Below, piece after piece: positions 23,301-35,654 of a stretch of 64,000 nucleotides of DNA (the first letter of the stretch is position 1; each line of letters opens with the position of its first letter). The position numbers and the translations under genes were made by a program. Below the pieces are notes generated by a model that worked only from the letters and a program-made list of their open reading frames with translations, had not been told where the DNA came from and did not search any database. Source of the stretch: Anastrepha obliqua. Its lineage: Eukaryota; Arthropoda; Insecta; Diptera; Tephritidae. The stretch is taken from assembly GCF_027943255.1 (NCBI RefSeq), contig NC_072895.1, positions 87,732,001 to 87,796,000 on the forward strand, read 5' to 3'.

Positions 23301-24770
23301 TCGTCTAAGTGAATTGGCTGCTCTAAGCCTAGTGCCACAAAAATCTAACCTTAGTGCCCATTTTATGTACATTTATATATATTTCCTGTGGTGGAAACAA
23401 ACTGGACCTTGAGTTTTTTACCACTTGTAGAGTTTCCTTGCTAATCTAGGTTCTACTGTAATAATCAACTCTTCTGTTCCTTGACCTACACAACGTCCTT
23501 GGCATTACGCTTATCACCACAAATAATCGAATACAGATAAAATTAATTTATTATTATAACTTCAAATAAAAATTGTTTGCAACACCTGCCACACGCACAC
23601 ATGCTCCGCAAAACAAAGACTGGATACCCCATTGAATATACGAGTATGAACTAGTACGTAAGCCTTCCAAGAACAAAGCTTTGGCAAACAATAAACACAT
23701 CCGTAGGCAGCGCAACTACCTGTGAGCTAAGCTTTTGCCGTCACAGCACAACCAGAAAACGTTTCCTTAACCATCCGTAGCCGGAGACGACTTGTAAACA
23801 ATGGAAATTATAATTCTATTAAGATTTTACGCTTGAAGTATCCTTCTACACATGCTCCAGAAACAAGTAAAGCACTGATGATGACGGAACTGAAAACGAA
23901 AAAAAAAGATGAAAATGAAGAGAAAAAGAAGAAAAAACGCCATTGAGTGTTTGGCGCAGGATGCACTGCTGAATCAATCTGTGCAACATTGTTGGCAATC
24001 GTCGCGAACTAGTGGAATCCGCGTCCGCGGCAAAGCAAGCGAATGGCAACGCGTAATATTGACATTCCAGTGAATGATTTCATAAGACTGACTTGTACAA
24101 ATACACCCACATATGTAAGGTGTGTAAGTATGTGTGTGTATGTGAGAAGAAACACTTCTTCAAACCCTACGCAAGCGAGGGGTTGGGGTTGTCAAAGACT
24201 AAGTTGAAGACACGGCTACTATTCAAATGCAAAACAAAAGCTTATGAAAGTGGCGTACAAATAGGCGTGACAGTGGCGACGGAGGTGAGGTACAAAGCAT
24301 TTCAGACGCTTTCAGCTGGAGTGGTGCATTGAAGCTGAAGCATATGAATAAATGTATGCGTTTGCAGATGTGTATATGCATGTATGTGTTTAAGCGTGTA
24401 TGCGTTTCAAGAGATATGTAAGGATATATGAAATAATGAGAATCATTCATAAGCCAACGAATCGACGCATTGGCGCTGCTCGAAGGCAGCTGAATGGCAG
24501 CTGGAGAATGGGTACAATGTAGCAAGCGGGGCAGGGTGGATTAAAAACTGAAGACTTTTGTTACAACAATGCAAGAATTTCATAGAAAATCGCGTGATGA
24601 GCGCTTATGCGACAGGGATAAGCTCATGCAATAAAGGCAATAATTTTTTAAGGATTTTTAAGTAGACTTCTAGCAGCCGCGATAAAATGTAGTTAAAGGT
24701 AGAGGAAGTGGTAGCGGAAGCAAAGAGATGCAAAATACGTGTCATAAAGGCGAGCATATACTTTATACAG
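23300..24770. other. Intron 1, no recognised gene
   Basis: No coding or RNA feature is recognised. CA/TG-rich microsatellites occur at 24090-24145 and 24355-24410, and a purine-rich run (AAAAAAAGATGAAAATGAAG) lies at about 23900. Confidence 0.5.
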
Positions 24771-25061
24771 GGTGTCCTGTGTATCCACTATATTTGGCTC
24801 ATGAGAGCTATGAATCATCTTCATCGTCGGTTCCTGTTTCTCCCACTGGAGCATAGAGCCTCAATAGGGCCTATGAATAACTGAGCGAAAATGCGTCAAT
24901 TTCGCTTTCCTCCGACCAAAATTTTGTTTGAATCAATGCAATTTATGGGGACAATGAGAGTAAAGAAGATCGAGAGGATGGTGAGCATTTATTTATTTAT
25001 GTATTTATTTGTTTATTTTTCTCTTTCTTCAGAAAATATGAGAGCATTTATGTGATTTCTT

Positions 25062-25375
25062 GGCCGCCGTAGCCGAGGGAGTTCGTATATGGCTACCATT
25101 GGGCTGCTTCGGATTCGAAACCCAGAGTAGACTTGAAGTAGTAAAAGTGCTAGAAAAGGTATTTTCTATACGAAGGCAATCATCCATGGTGGATGGAGTG
25201 GCAACCCTCAATAGGCAAAGGAAATGTCAGAGTGTATTCATGGCATGAAAAGACTTCTCATAGAAATAATCTGCCATTCGGAGACGGCATAAAACTGTGA
25301 GTTCCTGCATTTATTAATATCACAACGCACATCAAAAACTGGAGACGAAGCTCCACCAAAAATCTTAAGAAAGAT
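25062..25375 (+). mobile_element. tRNA-derived SINE, nearly full length
   Basis: The plus-strand head has an A-box-like GCCGTAGCCGAGGGAGTTCG (25065-25084) and a B-box-like GGATTCGAAACC (25111-25122), correctly spaced for an RNA polymerase III promoter. The family body follows (AATAGGCAAAGG, GTGTATTCATGGCATGAAAA, CTGCCATTCGGAGACGGC), then a decayed tail near 25340-25375. This copy best shows the tRNA ancestry of the family. Confidence 0.85.
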
Positions 25376-25391
25376 GGACGCGCTGCTTGTA

Positions 25392-25510
25392 CAAGGTGGC
25401 GCAAAATTAATCATCCATTTAGTTTTTGAACAGTTTTTTTCACTTGATAAAAATCAAATGACTTTTTCTTTTGATCTCTAAGCGCTCCATAGCTTGTCTG
25501 TTTGTATTCG
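25392..25510. mobile_element. MITE, CAAGGTGGCG family, copy C (left half)
   Basis: A perfect family terminus, CAAGGTGGCGCAAAATTAAT, preceded by TA (25390-25391). The match runs through GCTTGTCTGTTTGTATTC and then stops. The right half is absent. Confidence 0.8.
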
Positions 25511-25529
25511 ATTTAGATTTATATCTATT

Positions 25530-26105
25530 AGAGGTTTGCACTTTAACTTCATGGTCTTTTGCGTCCTTTATTAATCACAGTACCTCATTACGACCCAGCT
25601 CCCTTATTAAACTAAAGATGGAGGTAGGTTGGACTGAGCGTTTGTCTTTGTTCTGGCTGCAAATGGCCGAGATGTCCAGCCTGCTCGGCGCTATAGCGCT
25701 GCCTTTAAGGAGAAAGTGCATTGTAGTCTGCTGGGATGGATCGCAGAAATGATAAGAGTCAGTTAGAATGCTCGTAAAGTATTCTTAGTTTATCATTTAG
25801 AAGAGTTATGAGTTTCTCAACCTTTTTTTTTGTACCCCCCAGTAAGGTTTTCGCCTGGTGCAGCTCGATAGTTTGGTGCTAACTAACTTCCCATAGTCTT
25901 AGCTCTTCACTTCTAAACTTTTCTTTGATGGCGTGTTGTCCCATGGCAAGAAAAAGCTCTATTAATGAAGAGGTCGCATCCTCTCTTGTTAATGCGTTCG
26001 CTACTTCGTTCCCAGTTATCGTACTGGAACCCAAAGTAGCCGAATACGATTGTGCGTTCCTAACAGATTCAGTTTCTCTATACACTCAAGAACCAGAATC
26101 GCCTG
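25530..26105 (-). mobile_element. LINE debris with RNase H remnant
   Basis: On the minus strand at 25879-26085 the frame reads ITGNEVANALTRED and IKEKFRSEELRLWEV, matching the RNase H and following linker of I-type LINEs. The 25530-25640 block (plus-strand EVCTLTSWSFASF) recurs inverted at 27580-27690, so the same element is scattered here in both orientations. Confidence 0.6.
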
Positions 26106-26645
26106 ATTGTCGCTCAGAATGACAAAATTATTCGTCTATTGCGCTTTTCTGCTCCAGCCGATAATCCTTCTACTGATTTCCTCAATAAATGGTCGTAAAA
26201 ATTTGGTGATCATGGATCAATGTCAGACAATATTGATGGTTGCAGCACTGCTTTCGATATCCTCGAAAAAGAATAGTCCTATGGTGTACATGGCGTGCCG
26301 AACTTACCAAACAATAACTTAAGTGGTGTCCTGCAAAAGTACTCCATGCACGATGTGTGGACATTCACAGCCCCAAAACCGACATAAAATTTCTTATTTA
26401 ACGCAGCGGTCACTAAAGTGTACCCTGTTGAACGTGGCTAGGAAAAATTTTGGCAAAGGAAATGTGATATCATCTAAGAATATGGCCGACTCGCCAAAAG
26501 TGATAATACCATAATTCAGGATTGAACAGAAGAAGACAGGAATGCACCTTCTTCTGAAAAAACACTTCATGAGTGTACAAAACACTTACGAGGAAACATA
26601 AATCACTCGAAAGAAGATTGCTGGAATATTTAGTCTCAAAACAAA
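26106..26645. other. Unidentified repeat debris
   Basis: Short open frames on both strands (63-71 codons) overlap without a recognisable domain. It lies between two LINE fragments and is probably more LINE sequence. Confidence 0.35.
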
Positions 26646-26679
26646 ACTTTTGTTGTTGTGGTTTTTGTAGCAGTTTACA

Positions 26680-27210
26680 CTTTCATCAATCGTCGTCGTG
26701 TAACAGCTAACGGTAGACCCAGGAAACGTGCTGTTCCGACGGCTTGGGTCCAGAGGGAGAAGGATATAAGGTGAGTGGGCTTGAGAGGGTATGTGAATAG
26801 GTGAACTAACCACCATCGGCTGTTGTGCCTTCACATGCCGGACATATATTGAGTATTTCTGGGTCTATTCTGGATAGGTAGGAGTAATTCGGACAAAGGT
26901 ACGCTGATCTCACGAGGCAGCTGAAGCTCTTCGTCTGCCACGGGTGGTGGTTGGACTCCGATTACGGCATTCGGGGGTCGGGAGTTTAAGAAGGAAGTAA
27001 GAGTGTATCGATGACTGTCGGTGTCCATGGGTGGTTTTCCAAATACGGGCATTTCACTAGTCATTGCAGACTGTGCAGCCATCAGCGCAGGCTCGAGATA
27101 AGGTCCGATGATTTCTGCCGATAATGCGACCTCCAGAAGCACAACTACACTTACTTTTCGCATTCGATGCCAGAGCGGGAAGCAGAAGTAAGCATTTCGA
27201 CCTGGCACGC
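26680..27210 (-). mobile_element. Jockey-type LINE ORF2 C-terminus and 3' UTR
   Basis: Minus strand. LNSRPPNAVIGVQPPPVADE and ELQLPREISVPLSELL are followed by the remnant of the final cysteine motif (MSGM is where the CPAC/HDTxHLF block should be). The 3' UTR, shared with 9.88 and 30.2 kb, continues to about 26690 and ends near a TTGTTGTGG run, a reverse-oriented CAA-rich tail. Confidence 0.8.
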
Positions 27211-27269
27211 CCAGAAGAAAGGCACCTACAATTAGTCAAACCCAAGGGTAGTAGACTACCGGTTTGGCT

Positions 27270-27445
27270 AATCTGCTTTGGTGAGAAAGAAAATCTTGAG
27301 AACAACTTCGCATACCACGTCACCGAGTACTTGGCAGCAGAATTCTCACTCACAATTGTCCAATTAGTCGTTGTTTAGATGGCAACAAAGTAATATGAGC
27401 CGAGGCTACGTAGATTTTTTCCATATAACACCAACACAATCTTAG
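27270..27445. repeat. Dispersed repeat, related to 53.69-53.90 kb
   Basis: GATGGCAACAAAGTAATATG and ATTTTTTCCATATAACACCA correspond to GATAGCAACGAAGCAATGTG and ATTTTTTCATATAGCACTAA in the 53.8 kb region, in the same order and orientation. It is a non-coding repeat of unknown class. Confidence 0.6.
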
Positions 27446-29235
27446 GTTATTCTTAAATAAACCGCTATTATGACCCTGATGAAGTCAGCCAATCAGCTGA
27501 TTCTTTCAAATTTGCAGAAAGCCTGTTAATGGTCTGATCTTGACCACAGCTACTGAGTTATTTTCACCATGAGTCCAGCCCGACTGCGTTCCAGGTATAT
27601 TGACGGAATCGGGTCTGGTTGAGGTATTGAGAAGAGTAGAGGACGCAAAAGAGTTTAGGGTTAAAGTGCAAACCTCAATTTTGTTCATTTTTTTTTTCTA
27701 AAATTTATTGCGTCAGGGCAAGGTAGGTACTTGAACTAATTTTAAAAATAAAACTTAATTAAAATTGTGCTGAATATAAGTTCCTACAAGGCCATAGAAG
27801 AAGCAAATCGGGCAACAACTATCTACCATTCTTATAAATGGCACACCCTGTGATACACTCAAATATTTTAACGCATATTTATTTTTGCGCAGGCAAAGCG
27901 ATTTGATTTTCCTATAAAGCCCTTAATGCGTCACAAACGCAATCAGCCAGGCAGAAGGATATGTGTGTGATTATGCTGAGGGTTTGCGAATATGTAGAAC
28001 GGAAAAAGTGTACTGGCAAAAATATTAGTAGATCAACTGGTATAGGGAAGCTAAATTTTCTTATTTTCCTTCTGCTGCCACAGTAAACGCTTAGCGTACA
28101 TCCAAAGTCCTTATCCCTTCAATTCGTATTAGTTCAATGATTTTTCAGTGCAGGATGTCTGTGAAAAAGCGAATGTATTTGTATTAACAGGCAGTAAAAA
28201 GTAGGCGCTTTACTTCCCTTAATTCCTACCGAACATACAAAAAACAAAAAAACATATAAACGCATGCAAGCAAATTTGGTTACGGTCGTGTGTTTGTGTG
28301 CTTGTCTATTTATTTCCTTGCCGCCGCACTTGAAGTCGCATCCTTCTCACCTGGTGCTGGCGCTTCACGCTTCCACATGCCTTGAGTTGTTTATGCGGTA
28401 GTTAGTGATTTTTCATACATCATAACGTATACGCTAAGACATCCTTGCACGCCTGTCCCGTCGCCACCCCCCCTCATGCTCCTCCAGCAGTTGTGCTTCC
28501 TTAAAAATCCCAAGTTTTTCATATTTCAGCGCTTATTTTCCCACATTTGCCGCTATTTATTTTGCTGTACTTACATCCTTCTGCGACGACTTGCTGCTAT
28601 ACGAGTGCGAAACACTTGCACACATACACATACACTCACACTATCAATCGCATGCATACCATGCATGTCAAATTGCATTGCCACATACTTATTTTTTAAG
28701 CTCCCCAAACGGATATTATTAATATGAATCGCGCAGTCGAGAACAACAAAACCAACAAATATAAATGTTTGCGAAAAGTGAGGACAATTTATAAGACCTC
28801 AAAAGTTTATTGGGGCGTATATTACATACAAAGTGCATATTTACTATTGTTGTTTTTGTTGTTGATTTCAAAATTATTTGTTTTTATTGCACTTACGCGA
28901 TTTTTGTGATTATTTGTGTTTGTTTCTTTTTACCAAAAAAATGTCTATTTTGCCATCCGTTGCGAAAGTGCAATATTTGTGGAAGTCTGTGGAATTATAT
29001 ATACCTGCACACATCCACACATACATATATACATATATGTAGTTGTATATTCATATTTATAGGTGTGCGTATATCCATACAGGCCGCTTGTTCGCGTTTT
29101 CTGCCACTCATATGCTGTGTCACACGAGGAAAGTTTTGCGGAAGTTTTAAAAAATGCTGCCTAGTTGCGAATAACAAATTTCCTTTAAAATACAGTGAGC
29201 GCAAATAAAATGTGCACAACTATTAATGTCAATTT
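27445..29235. other. Intron 1, no recognised gene
   Basis: No gene or RNA is supported. A CAGGGTGTG terminus-like motif on the minus strand (complement near 27845-27855) and CA/ATAC microsatellites at 28620-28650 and 29010-29050 are present. A short minus frame at 27506-27688 is the inverted counterpart of the 25.5 kb LINE debris. Confidence 0.5.
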
Positions 29236-29445
29236 TTCAAAAGAGCGGTCGCTCTTCGGCAGGCAATGGCAAACCTCCGAGTGTATTTCTGCCATGGAAA
29301 AGCTCCACATAAAAAATCATTTGCCGTTCGGAGCCGGCTTAAAACTGTAAGACTCTCCATTTGTGGAACAACACCAAGACGCGCACCACAAATACGAGAA
29401 GGAGCTCGACCAAACAACTAACAGAAGTGTAGGCACCAATTATTT
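29236..29445 (+). mobile_element. SINE body/tail fragment
   Basis: Plus strand. GAGCGGTCGCTCTTCGGCAG, CGAGTGTATTTCTGCCATGG, GCCGTTCGGAGCCGGC, GGAGCTCGACCAAACAACTA and the tail GTGTAGGCACCAATT. The head is missing. Confidence 0.85.
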
Positions 29446-29699
29446 TATTTTTTTATTTGTACCTACTCTGGCATGAAATCTGCTTTAAACGTTTGTGGAT
29501 GCTTAGACACAAAGATACAGATTGTGCCGATTCATTCAATTATTTTTAGTGATTTTTAGTTTATTAGTGATTATTAGTTTATTCAAATAATTGTGCGTTA
29601 TAACTTCATTGCAAAAACTACATGACCAGTTCTAAACTGAAGTGCCTGGGACCTTGCTGCATAGTCGACGTGGCATCGATCTCCAACGGGAATGCACAA

Positions 29700-29985
29700 A
29701 AAAGTTTAAATCACAGCTACATCTTAGGTTAGGTTAGGGTAAATAGCTGCCCACGCCAGGGGCCCACTTGGAGAAAAAATTAAAATTCGTCCATTGTAAT
29801 GTTATAAAACCCCGCTGGCTCTGAGTGACACTTCTTCAATTTATATTCCCTCGAGGGAGGAGCGGAGGGTGCAACATTTGGAGACAGAGGTAGGGCCAAC
29901 ATGTTTATGGATGGCCGAAGCTGGTGGTGGGGGTTGGTGCGGCATATTCTGCAATATTTAATCAAATCCATATACCTGCCAAGAC
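29700..29985. repeat. AGGTTAGGTTAGGGT-bearing repeat fragment
   Basis: It begins with AGGTTAGGTTAGGGT, a sequence common at insect retroelement ends, and holds a 63-codon minus frame (RICRTNPHHQLRPSINML) without a known domain. Probably a retroelement fragment. Confidence 0.4.
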
Positions 29986-30059
29986 CATACTACGTAAGAC
30001 GCCCTTGTTCAGAGATCTAAATTTTTACCTTTAGATCAAAGCGTTATGGTCTTGAATAA

Positions 30060-30170
30060 TGGTGTAAGGGATATGTTGTTGTTCTTGTTTTTGTTGCCCT
30101 CGTTGTTGCTAATCTTATTCTTTTTGTTGTTGTTGCTCTTGTTGTTGGTGTTAGTGTTAGTGTTATAGCA
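30060..30170. repeat. TTGTTG/GTTTTTGTTG simple repeat
   Basis: A run of TTG triplets with interruptions adjoining the jockey 3' UTR. In jockey orientation (minus) it is a CAA-rich tail and probably marks the 3' end of that insertion. Confidence 0.6.
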
Positions 30171-30171
30171 G

Positions 30172-30985
30172 TACATTAGGCCCTGCTAGTGCGATGTGGT
30201 CACAGTCTAATTCATCTAACGGTAAGCCCGAGAAACGTGCTGTTTCCATGGTTGGATTAAGAGGGAGTGTGAGTGGATTTGAGAGGGCATGTGAATAGGT
30301 GCTTACCAGCGTGTGGTGCGCTTTCGCATGTCGGACGTATACTTAGTATGTCGGTGTCGTATCTAGGTAAATAGGAGTTTAACCAACTACAAAATCTATA
30401 TAGTAAATGGGCCAAAGATAGGCGGGTCTCACGAGTCAGCTGAAGCTCTTCGTCTGCAATGGATAGTGTTTGGACTCCGATAACGGCATTCGGGGGTCGG
30501 AGACTTGGGAAGGTGGTGAAAATCTCCCGATGATTGTAGTTTAGCATCTGTCTATTTACTGCCCGGTCCAGTAGTTACAGTTACGTACGTCCTGGATTTC
30601 GTCGCTGTAGTTCTAGATTAGTTCTAGTCTCCTGACTCGCCTGGGAGCTGGCTCTGCTTCCAGCAAATGTCTGCGAATGGTGATTCTTACGGTAGCACAC
30701 ATTCACACAACCGAAATTACATGCGGAGCATTATGCTGTGCTCCTTCATTGAAGCCTTGTTGTGAAATTATTACAAGGGGGACATCAGCAGGCATCCCGT
30801 GTCTGTCCTGAAAGCAGTATTTTGACAGGTCTGGAGCTTTGTCCACTGCGAATCACTAGCGCCAGACGGCCAAGTGGGCGCATAACCCAGAACGCGACGG
30901 ACAATTGCTTTTTCTTTCGAAGATCTTCTTCGATATGTATAATACCACAAGTACCAGATACTTCTACGTCTCTCGTTGCCAGACA
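30172..30985 (-). mobile_element. Jockey-type LINE 3' end with upstream fragment
   Basis: Minus strand. At 30257-30547 the frame reads PSLRPPNAVIGVQTLSIADE and ELQLTRETRLSLAHLLYRF, followed by the C-terminal CESAPHAGKHLFTC motif, in which Asp-Thr of the usual HDT is lost. A further jockey fragment, NTAFRTDTGCLLMSPL, lies at 30771-30830. The 3' UTR is shared with 9.88 and 26.7 kb. Confidence 0.8.
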
Positions 30986-31140
30986 AAAAGTCGATATCGG
31001 CGCTGATGCCGTACTAATGGGACAAAAGTTTGTCAGATGGTAGAGCTTCAAAACACGCCCCCTTTTTTTTGAAGGTTTCCTCATTTTAAAAAGTAGGGTT
31101 AATCTTTAACTGATCTGAGAAATACATACATACATATATA

Positions 31141-31262
31141 CAAGATGGCGCAAAAGTAATCATCCGATCTTATTTTTTAACAATTTTTTTTAGTAAATAA
31201 GAAAAAAATGATTGTTTGAGATGAAAATCTTTAGTTTTCCCTCTTTATGTTCCACCTACAAA
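31141..31262. mobile_element. MITE, CAAGGTGGCG family, copy D (left half)
   Basis: The terminus CAAGATGGCGCAAAAGTAAT is preceded by TA (31139-31140). The interior matches to about GATGAAAATCTTTAG and then diverges before the right half. Confidence 0.75.
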
Positions 31263-34060
31263 ATAACCACGACTTGCTTTGGCTATTATTTATTATTTCT
31301 AAAACATTTTAGAAATAATTGTAAACATGAAATATTTGGAATTTTTTTACCAGTTTCAAGGAAAAATAGAGAATGATTCGCATTTTAGATGCAGCATTTT
31401 AAGTCCCTTATGTGGCTTCAAATTCGTTGAAACTGACCCCGACGCCATCTCTGTAAGAAATTCGAAGCAAGTGCGATTACTTTTGAAATAAATAAATTTC
31501 CCGCCAGTTGGGGTTTTTTAAATCTGAATTATATGTACATTCGTAATAAGCAGCTTCGAAATCCCTAAGTTGTGAATTTTTGGGAAGTAAAGAATTTTTA
31601 AAAAATTATCGGCCCAATGAAAACGCCATTTAAAATTTATCAGCTATATCGGCAGATTTGAATTCAGCATACAAGCCTTAACATATATTATACTATATAT
31701 ATTTGGTTTCAGCCTTTCTAGGATTTTCGGAGTCGTTAAACGGTTAAGTCACACACTTAAGATTTCCATTGATACTTGACGTCATTGATAGATTTAAAGA
31801 GTCAAGCACATCATCCCATTCATCAGCGCTTATATTTGTCAACAGATGATAACACCGATGAACTAAAAAAATTATGTTTACTTCAAAACGCATCTTATAT
31901 TACAAATTTTTTTGCATACCGTAATTATTTGACTCCGTTTCAGGACTAAAGATTTTCCAGGTTCGGACGGCAGAAAAAAATGTGTCTTTATCTCCGATTA
32001 AACCGCTTTTGCTCCTACTGTATTTACCATGCACAAACATGCATATGTATGTGTGCATACTCGTATATGCAAATTTCTACATGCACCCGTATAAAGGTCG
32101 TCTTCAATCACACACAAATCACATTACCATTTTATTCGCAGCACCACTTGTGAACTTCTTCGATTTATGCCACTCTTTAGCATACGAATGGTATGCGAGT
32201 ATGTGTGTATGTGTGTGTATAAAGTTAAATTTTACCACAATTCATATTTTTCAACACTTTCCCGCTCTCTTTCCTCCAATCCATCATCAGCCTCATGCGC
32301 TGGCAAAGCACACATGCAAATTTGCCTTTTCCGCCGTAACGACTTCCAACTTCAACTCTGACTTTCCCAAACGCCACAGCAAAGACATCATAAATTGTGT
32401 TGCTGCAGACAAAACTATTCCACCTTCGCGAATTGCTAGAAAGCTGTCGTACAAACACACTCATATTCACAAGCACACGAATGTATGAAAGCCAAAAGCG
32501 GCTCACATGAAAGTTGAATGCCAAAACAGTGAATTTTTGTTGTATTTGTTTGGTGCTGTTGATGGCTCGGGTGCGGTATCGATATGTACAACATTGTTTG
32601 GCTGTGTAGCCCATAATCAGCACCCGAGGCTGACGGCCTGCATTGGAGCGCCAGCAGAGCTGTTTGCACCTTCGCCAACGCGCATATAAATAAATAAATA
32701 AATAAATGAAACCACAATTGAATTTATTTTTCCGACTATGAGTTTTTAAAAACTTAATTCAAATGCAGTATGTGGATTGAGCCCGAAAGCATGCAATGAG
32801 AATGGCTAGAATGGCTGGTGAGAGAAACAGATAGGGGCGGGAAGTGCAAGTCAGTGGTTGTGCTAAAGTAGTGCTATGAAAAACAGTTAGTTTGTCAAAT
32901 TACCTGCAAATGTGCTGTCAACTGTCGTTAGTGAATGTATGACAGTCTGTCGGTAAAAACTTTTAGCCTAATGACTCTTTTTCGCAAAGCAGACGATTTG
33001 AACAGGAAACGGGAGCATAGTTAAAGGGATTCGAAAAACAAAAAAACAAAAAAAATATATGAAAACAGGTATGTTAAATGGTCTAGGTGGAGAAACGAAC
33101 TGAAGGAGGAATTGTTTAAAGGAAAAAGGGACTTAAAACGCCTCAATAAGTGTATATATTTGATGATAAAAAAGCTCAAAATGAATAAGTGCCTATGCGT
33201 ATTAAGTGAATGATAACAAATTGGGTCATTAAAGAATGGCATTGCTTTAGCAAAAAATAAATGTATTCTTTCCTTTAAACTTTCCAAATTTATCCTGCAA
33301 TACTTAATATTGTACGTAAAGGATTTTTCAATAGATACGCTCGAAATTTGAAAGTTTTAACGGGCGAAGTTAAAAAAACAGCTTCAGAATTAACCACTGA
33401 ATTAACCACAGTGCGTTGAAATTGTTGAAACTTTTTAACAAAAGCACTACTACGTTCGCCAAGCGTTCGGGGCGCTGACTTATTAAAGAGAATCATCTCA
33501 CTTCTGGTTAAGTGACTTTACAGGCAAGCAAAATAACCGGATTTGGAGTCACGAAACCCCAGGATCTATTCATCAGACGCCTCTACGCTCCAAAAAAAAA
33601 AAAACAAATAGCAGGTCGATTTCGGTCCGCCAGTATATGGGCTCTAATTATTTTCGAAGGTGCGCATGTAACTGCGAACACTAAGCGAAATAGCCATATG
33701 GCACAAACCAGCTTCATAATTTTTCTCCTAAAATAGCTGGATAATATTTTCTTGAGTTACCTCTCAATGCATTTAAATGCGTGCACGAACAAGCGATTAT
33801 CTTAAATTATTTTGTCAAATTAATAAATTATTTTTGCTGCAAGTTTCGTTACGTTCGTGCGTTGCTTGAAATTTGCGTTTCTTGAAGGATATAAAGTAGT
33901 GAGAAGGGACAATTGCTTTCGTTAAGATCTCATTTCTGGTTGTGGCAATTTCGTAACATTTTCATACACAGTTCACAATTCAAAAGATTCTTTGAGGCAA
34001 GTAGCGTAGTTTTCATCAGTGTTGTTAACTAATTTTTTGAGAAATTCCTACAGTGCCCAC
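31263..34060. other. Intron 1, no recognised gene
   Basis: AT-rich DNA with TATG/CA microsatellites near 32035-32060 and 32200-32220 and a TAAATAAATAAA run near 32686. Open frames up to 168 codons (31982-32488) have skewed, low-information composition and no domain. Confidence 0.5.
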
Positions 34061-34072
34061 AAAAAAAATCGT

Positions 34073-34650
34073 ATTTTTAAATTTTTCCCCCTACGCCCAG
34101 AAAAAGGTTCCCTATAACAATCCCTATACTTGCTTTTCTCACAATTCCAGTATTATGAGGTACTAACAATACTAAATTTACTAAATTGTTTTTCTCGACT
34201 TTGGCCAATATATTTTTTATTATTCTGATACATTTTTGTCTGCGGAGCTCACACTTCTGTAATAATTTAGAATCGGACGCAATTTCTTTTAAAAGTGGTA
34301 TTAGAAGTGGACCATCTTCATGTAACGCCACATTGTGTTCCGCAAAAAACATACTGAGTCTTATTTTAAAATTTTTTTGAACTGTCGGTCTGATACTTCT
34401 TAAAAAAATTCTTTATCTTCGGCGTTGTTTTTACAATCTTTTTTTTTGTTTTGTCTGCTTTTGGCTCCGATTTTATGAGATCGGATTTGACGCATACTAA
34501 AATTTTATGGCAACCAGCGTATTTACATGTATATGGATCTTCTGCTACAGCCTCAAGCCAGCCCTTAAAGTGATCGTTGAACTTCCGCTTTCCGATTTTA
34601 ATCGCTTGCTCTTGCTTTCCTCGGGGTAGTCAGATGGTAAACTCATTTCT
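34073..34650 (-). pseudogene. hAT-superfamily transposase remnant
   Basis: Minus strand, right to left. IGKRKFNDHFKGWLEAV and DPYTCKYAGCHKILVCV-like residues form a decayed N-terminal zinc-finger region. Then FFAEHNVALHEDGPLLIPLL and LRRQKCIRIIKNILAKV resemble the AEHN...DSK...GRTKC...IIKN region of hAT transposases. Stops and a frameshift separate the parts. The catalytic core is not seen. Confidence 0.65.
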
Positions 34651-35066
34651 GTAATATATAAAAAAAGTTAAAACAAAAGCTAAAAGCAAAATCGTTTAAA
34701 ACTTACTCAAAAATTTCTGCAAGCAAAAAGAAAAAAGCGCGCACAACTTGAGAGCAAGCGAATTCTCACCACCTCGGCAATATTACCAATCCAATACAAT
34801 GTATTTAAAAAGAACGCTGCCATAACAATGAAAGAAGTTTGGAACCAGATTTTTATTTTCAGGAAATTTTTCAATGTCTTTTTGTATCTCTTAAAAATTT
34901 TCTATATTTAGTAAATTAAAAAAAAAATCTGTCCTTTTTCCCCTATAAACATTTTTTAGACAAAACCCCATGCATGTACTAGGATATTCTCCCTACAGTT
35001 AGCAACAGTGGTTCCCATCAGTAAATAAATGATTTTCGTACGGGGAAAATAACTTTCTAGGGCACT

Positions 35067-35535
35067 ATGCCAAAAGGAACGCAGCTGTCTCCCGAGGAGC
35101 GCGCAAGTATTCTAATTCATAGTGAATCGGGCGTCTCGGTTCGCAAAATATAGCTAAAAGTTAATTGAAATAAAAATAACACCCACAACTGTTAAAAAAA
35201 TCCTGATGGATATGGAAAAATTAACAGGACTAGTCCAAAGCCTAAGATTGACGGCAAGTTTAAGAGAGAGGTAAGACGGTTGACTGTCATTAAAACATTA
35301 GCCCCAACTAAATTATATGAAGGTTTCGAATTTAAAATAACAAAGTAGACTAGCAAAACCGAAGCTTACACGACGCCACAAAACTGCTAAACTCGCATTC
35401 GCCAATAATAAGAAGTGCTAGAATGATTAATGGCAGTCCATCGTTTTTTGCGATGTGACACAATTTCATCTTGATCGACCTGATGGTCTTCAAAAGTATT
35501 GCAGAGGCATCCAAGATTCATGACAAATGCGCCAC
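35067..35535 (+). pseudogene. Tc1/Tc3-like transposase remnant
   Basis: Plus strand. It starts MPKGTQLSPEERASILIHSE, a Tc3-type N-terminal helix-turn-helix, and after several stops reaches FHLDRPDGLQKYCRGIQD. This corresponds to the segment following the first catalytic Asp in Tc3-like transposases (FNLDGPDG). Multiple stops and frameshifts; inactive. Confidence 0.75.
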
Positions 35536-35654
35536 TCCCGAAACTTCCACCGTTGCTCTGGCTACTTTAGAAATTTTCGACTTTTTGCATAGATTTTCGT
35601 GGAATTTTTTGTCTGCTCGCTATCATTAAGGCACTTGGGAATTTTTATAATACT

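Noticed and set aside
24775..27856. A single 3.1-kb element bounded by CAGGGTGTCC and complemented CAGGGTGTGCC
   Set aside because: The shared terminus is short, and the interval holds unrelated LINE, SINE and MITE pieces; probably two unrelated ends.
32200..32230. CRISPR-like or regulatory repeats from CA/ATGT runs
   Set aside because: These are ordinary fly microsatellites without spacers or consistent units.
31982..32488. A 168-codon plus-strand open frame
   Set aside because: It is His/Cys/Ser-rich without domain and lies in intronic DNA with microsatellites; it overlaps a 132-codon frame on the other strand.
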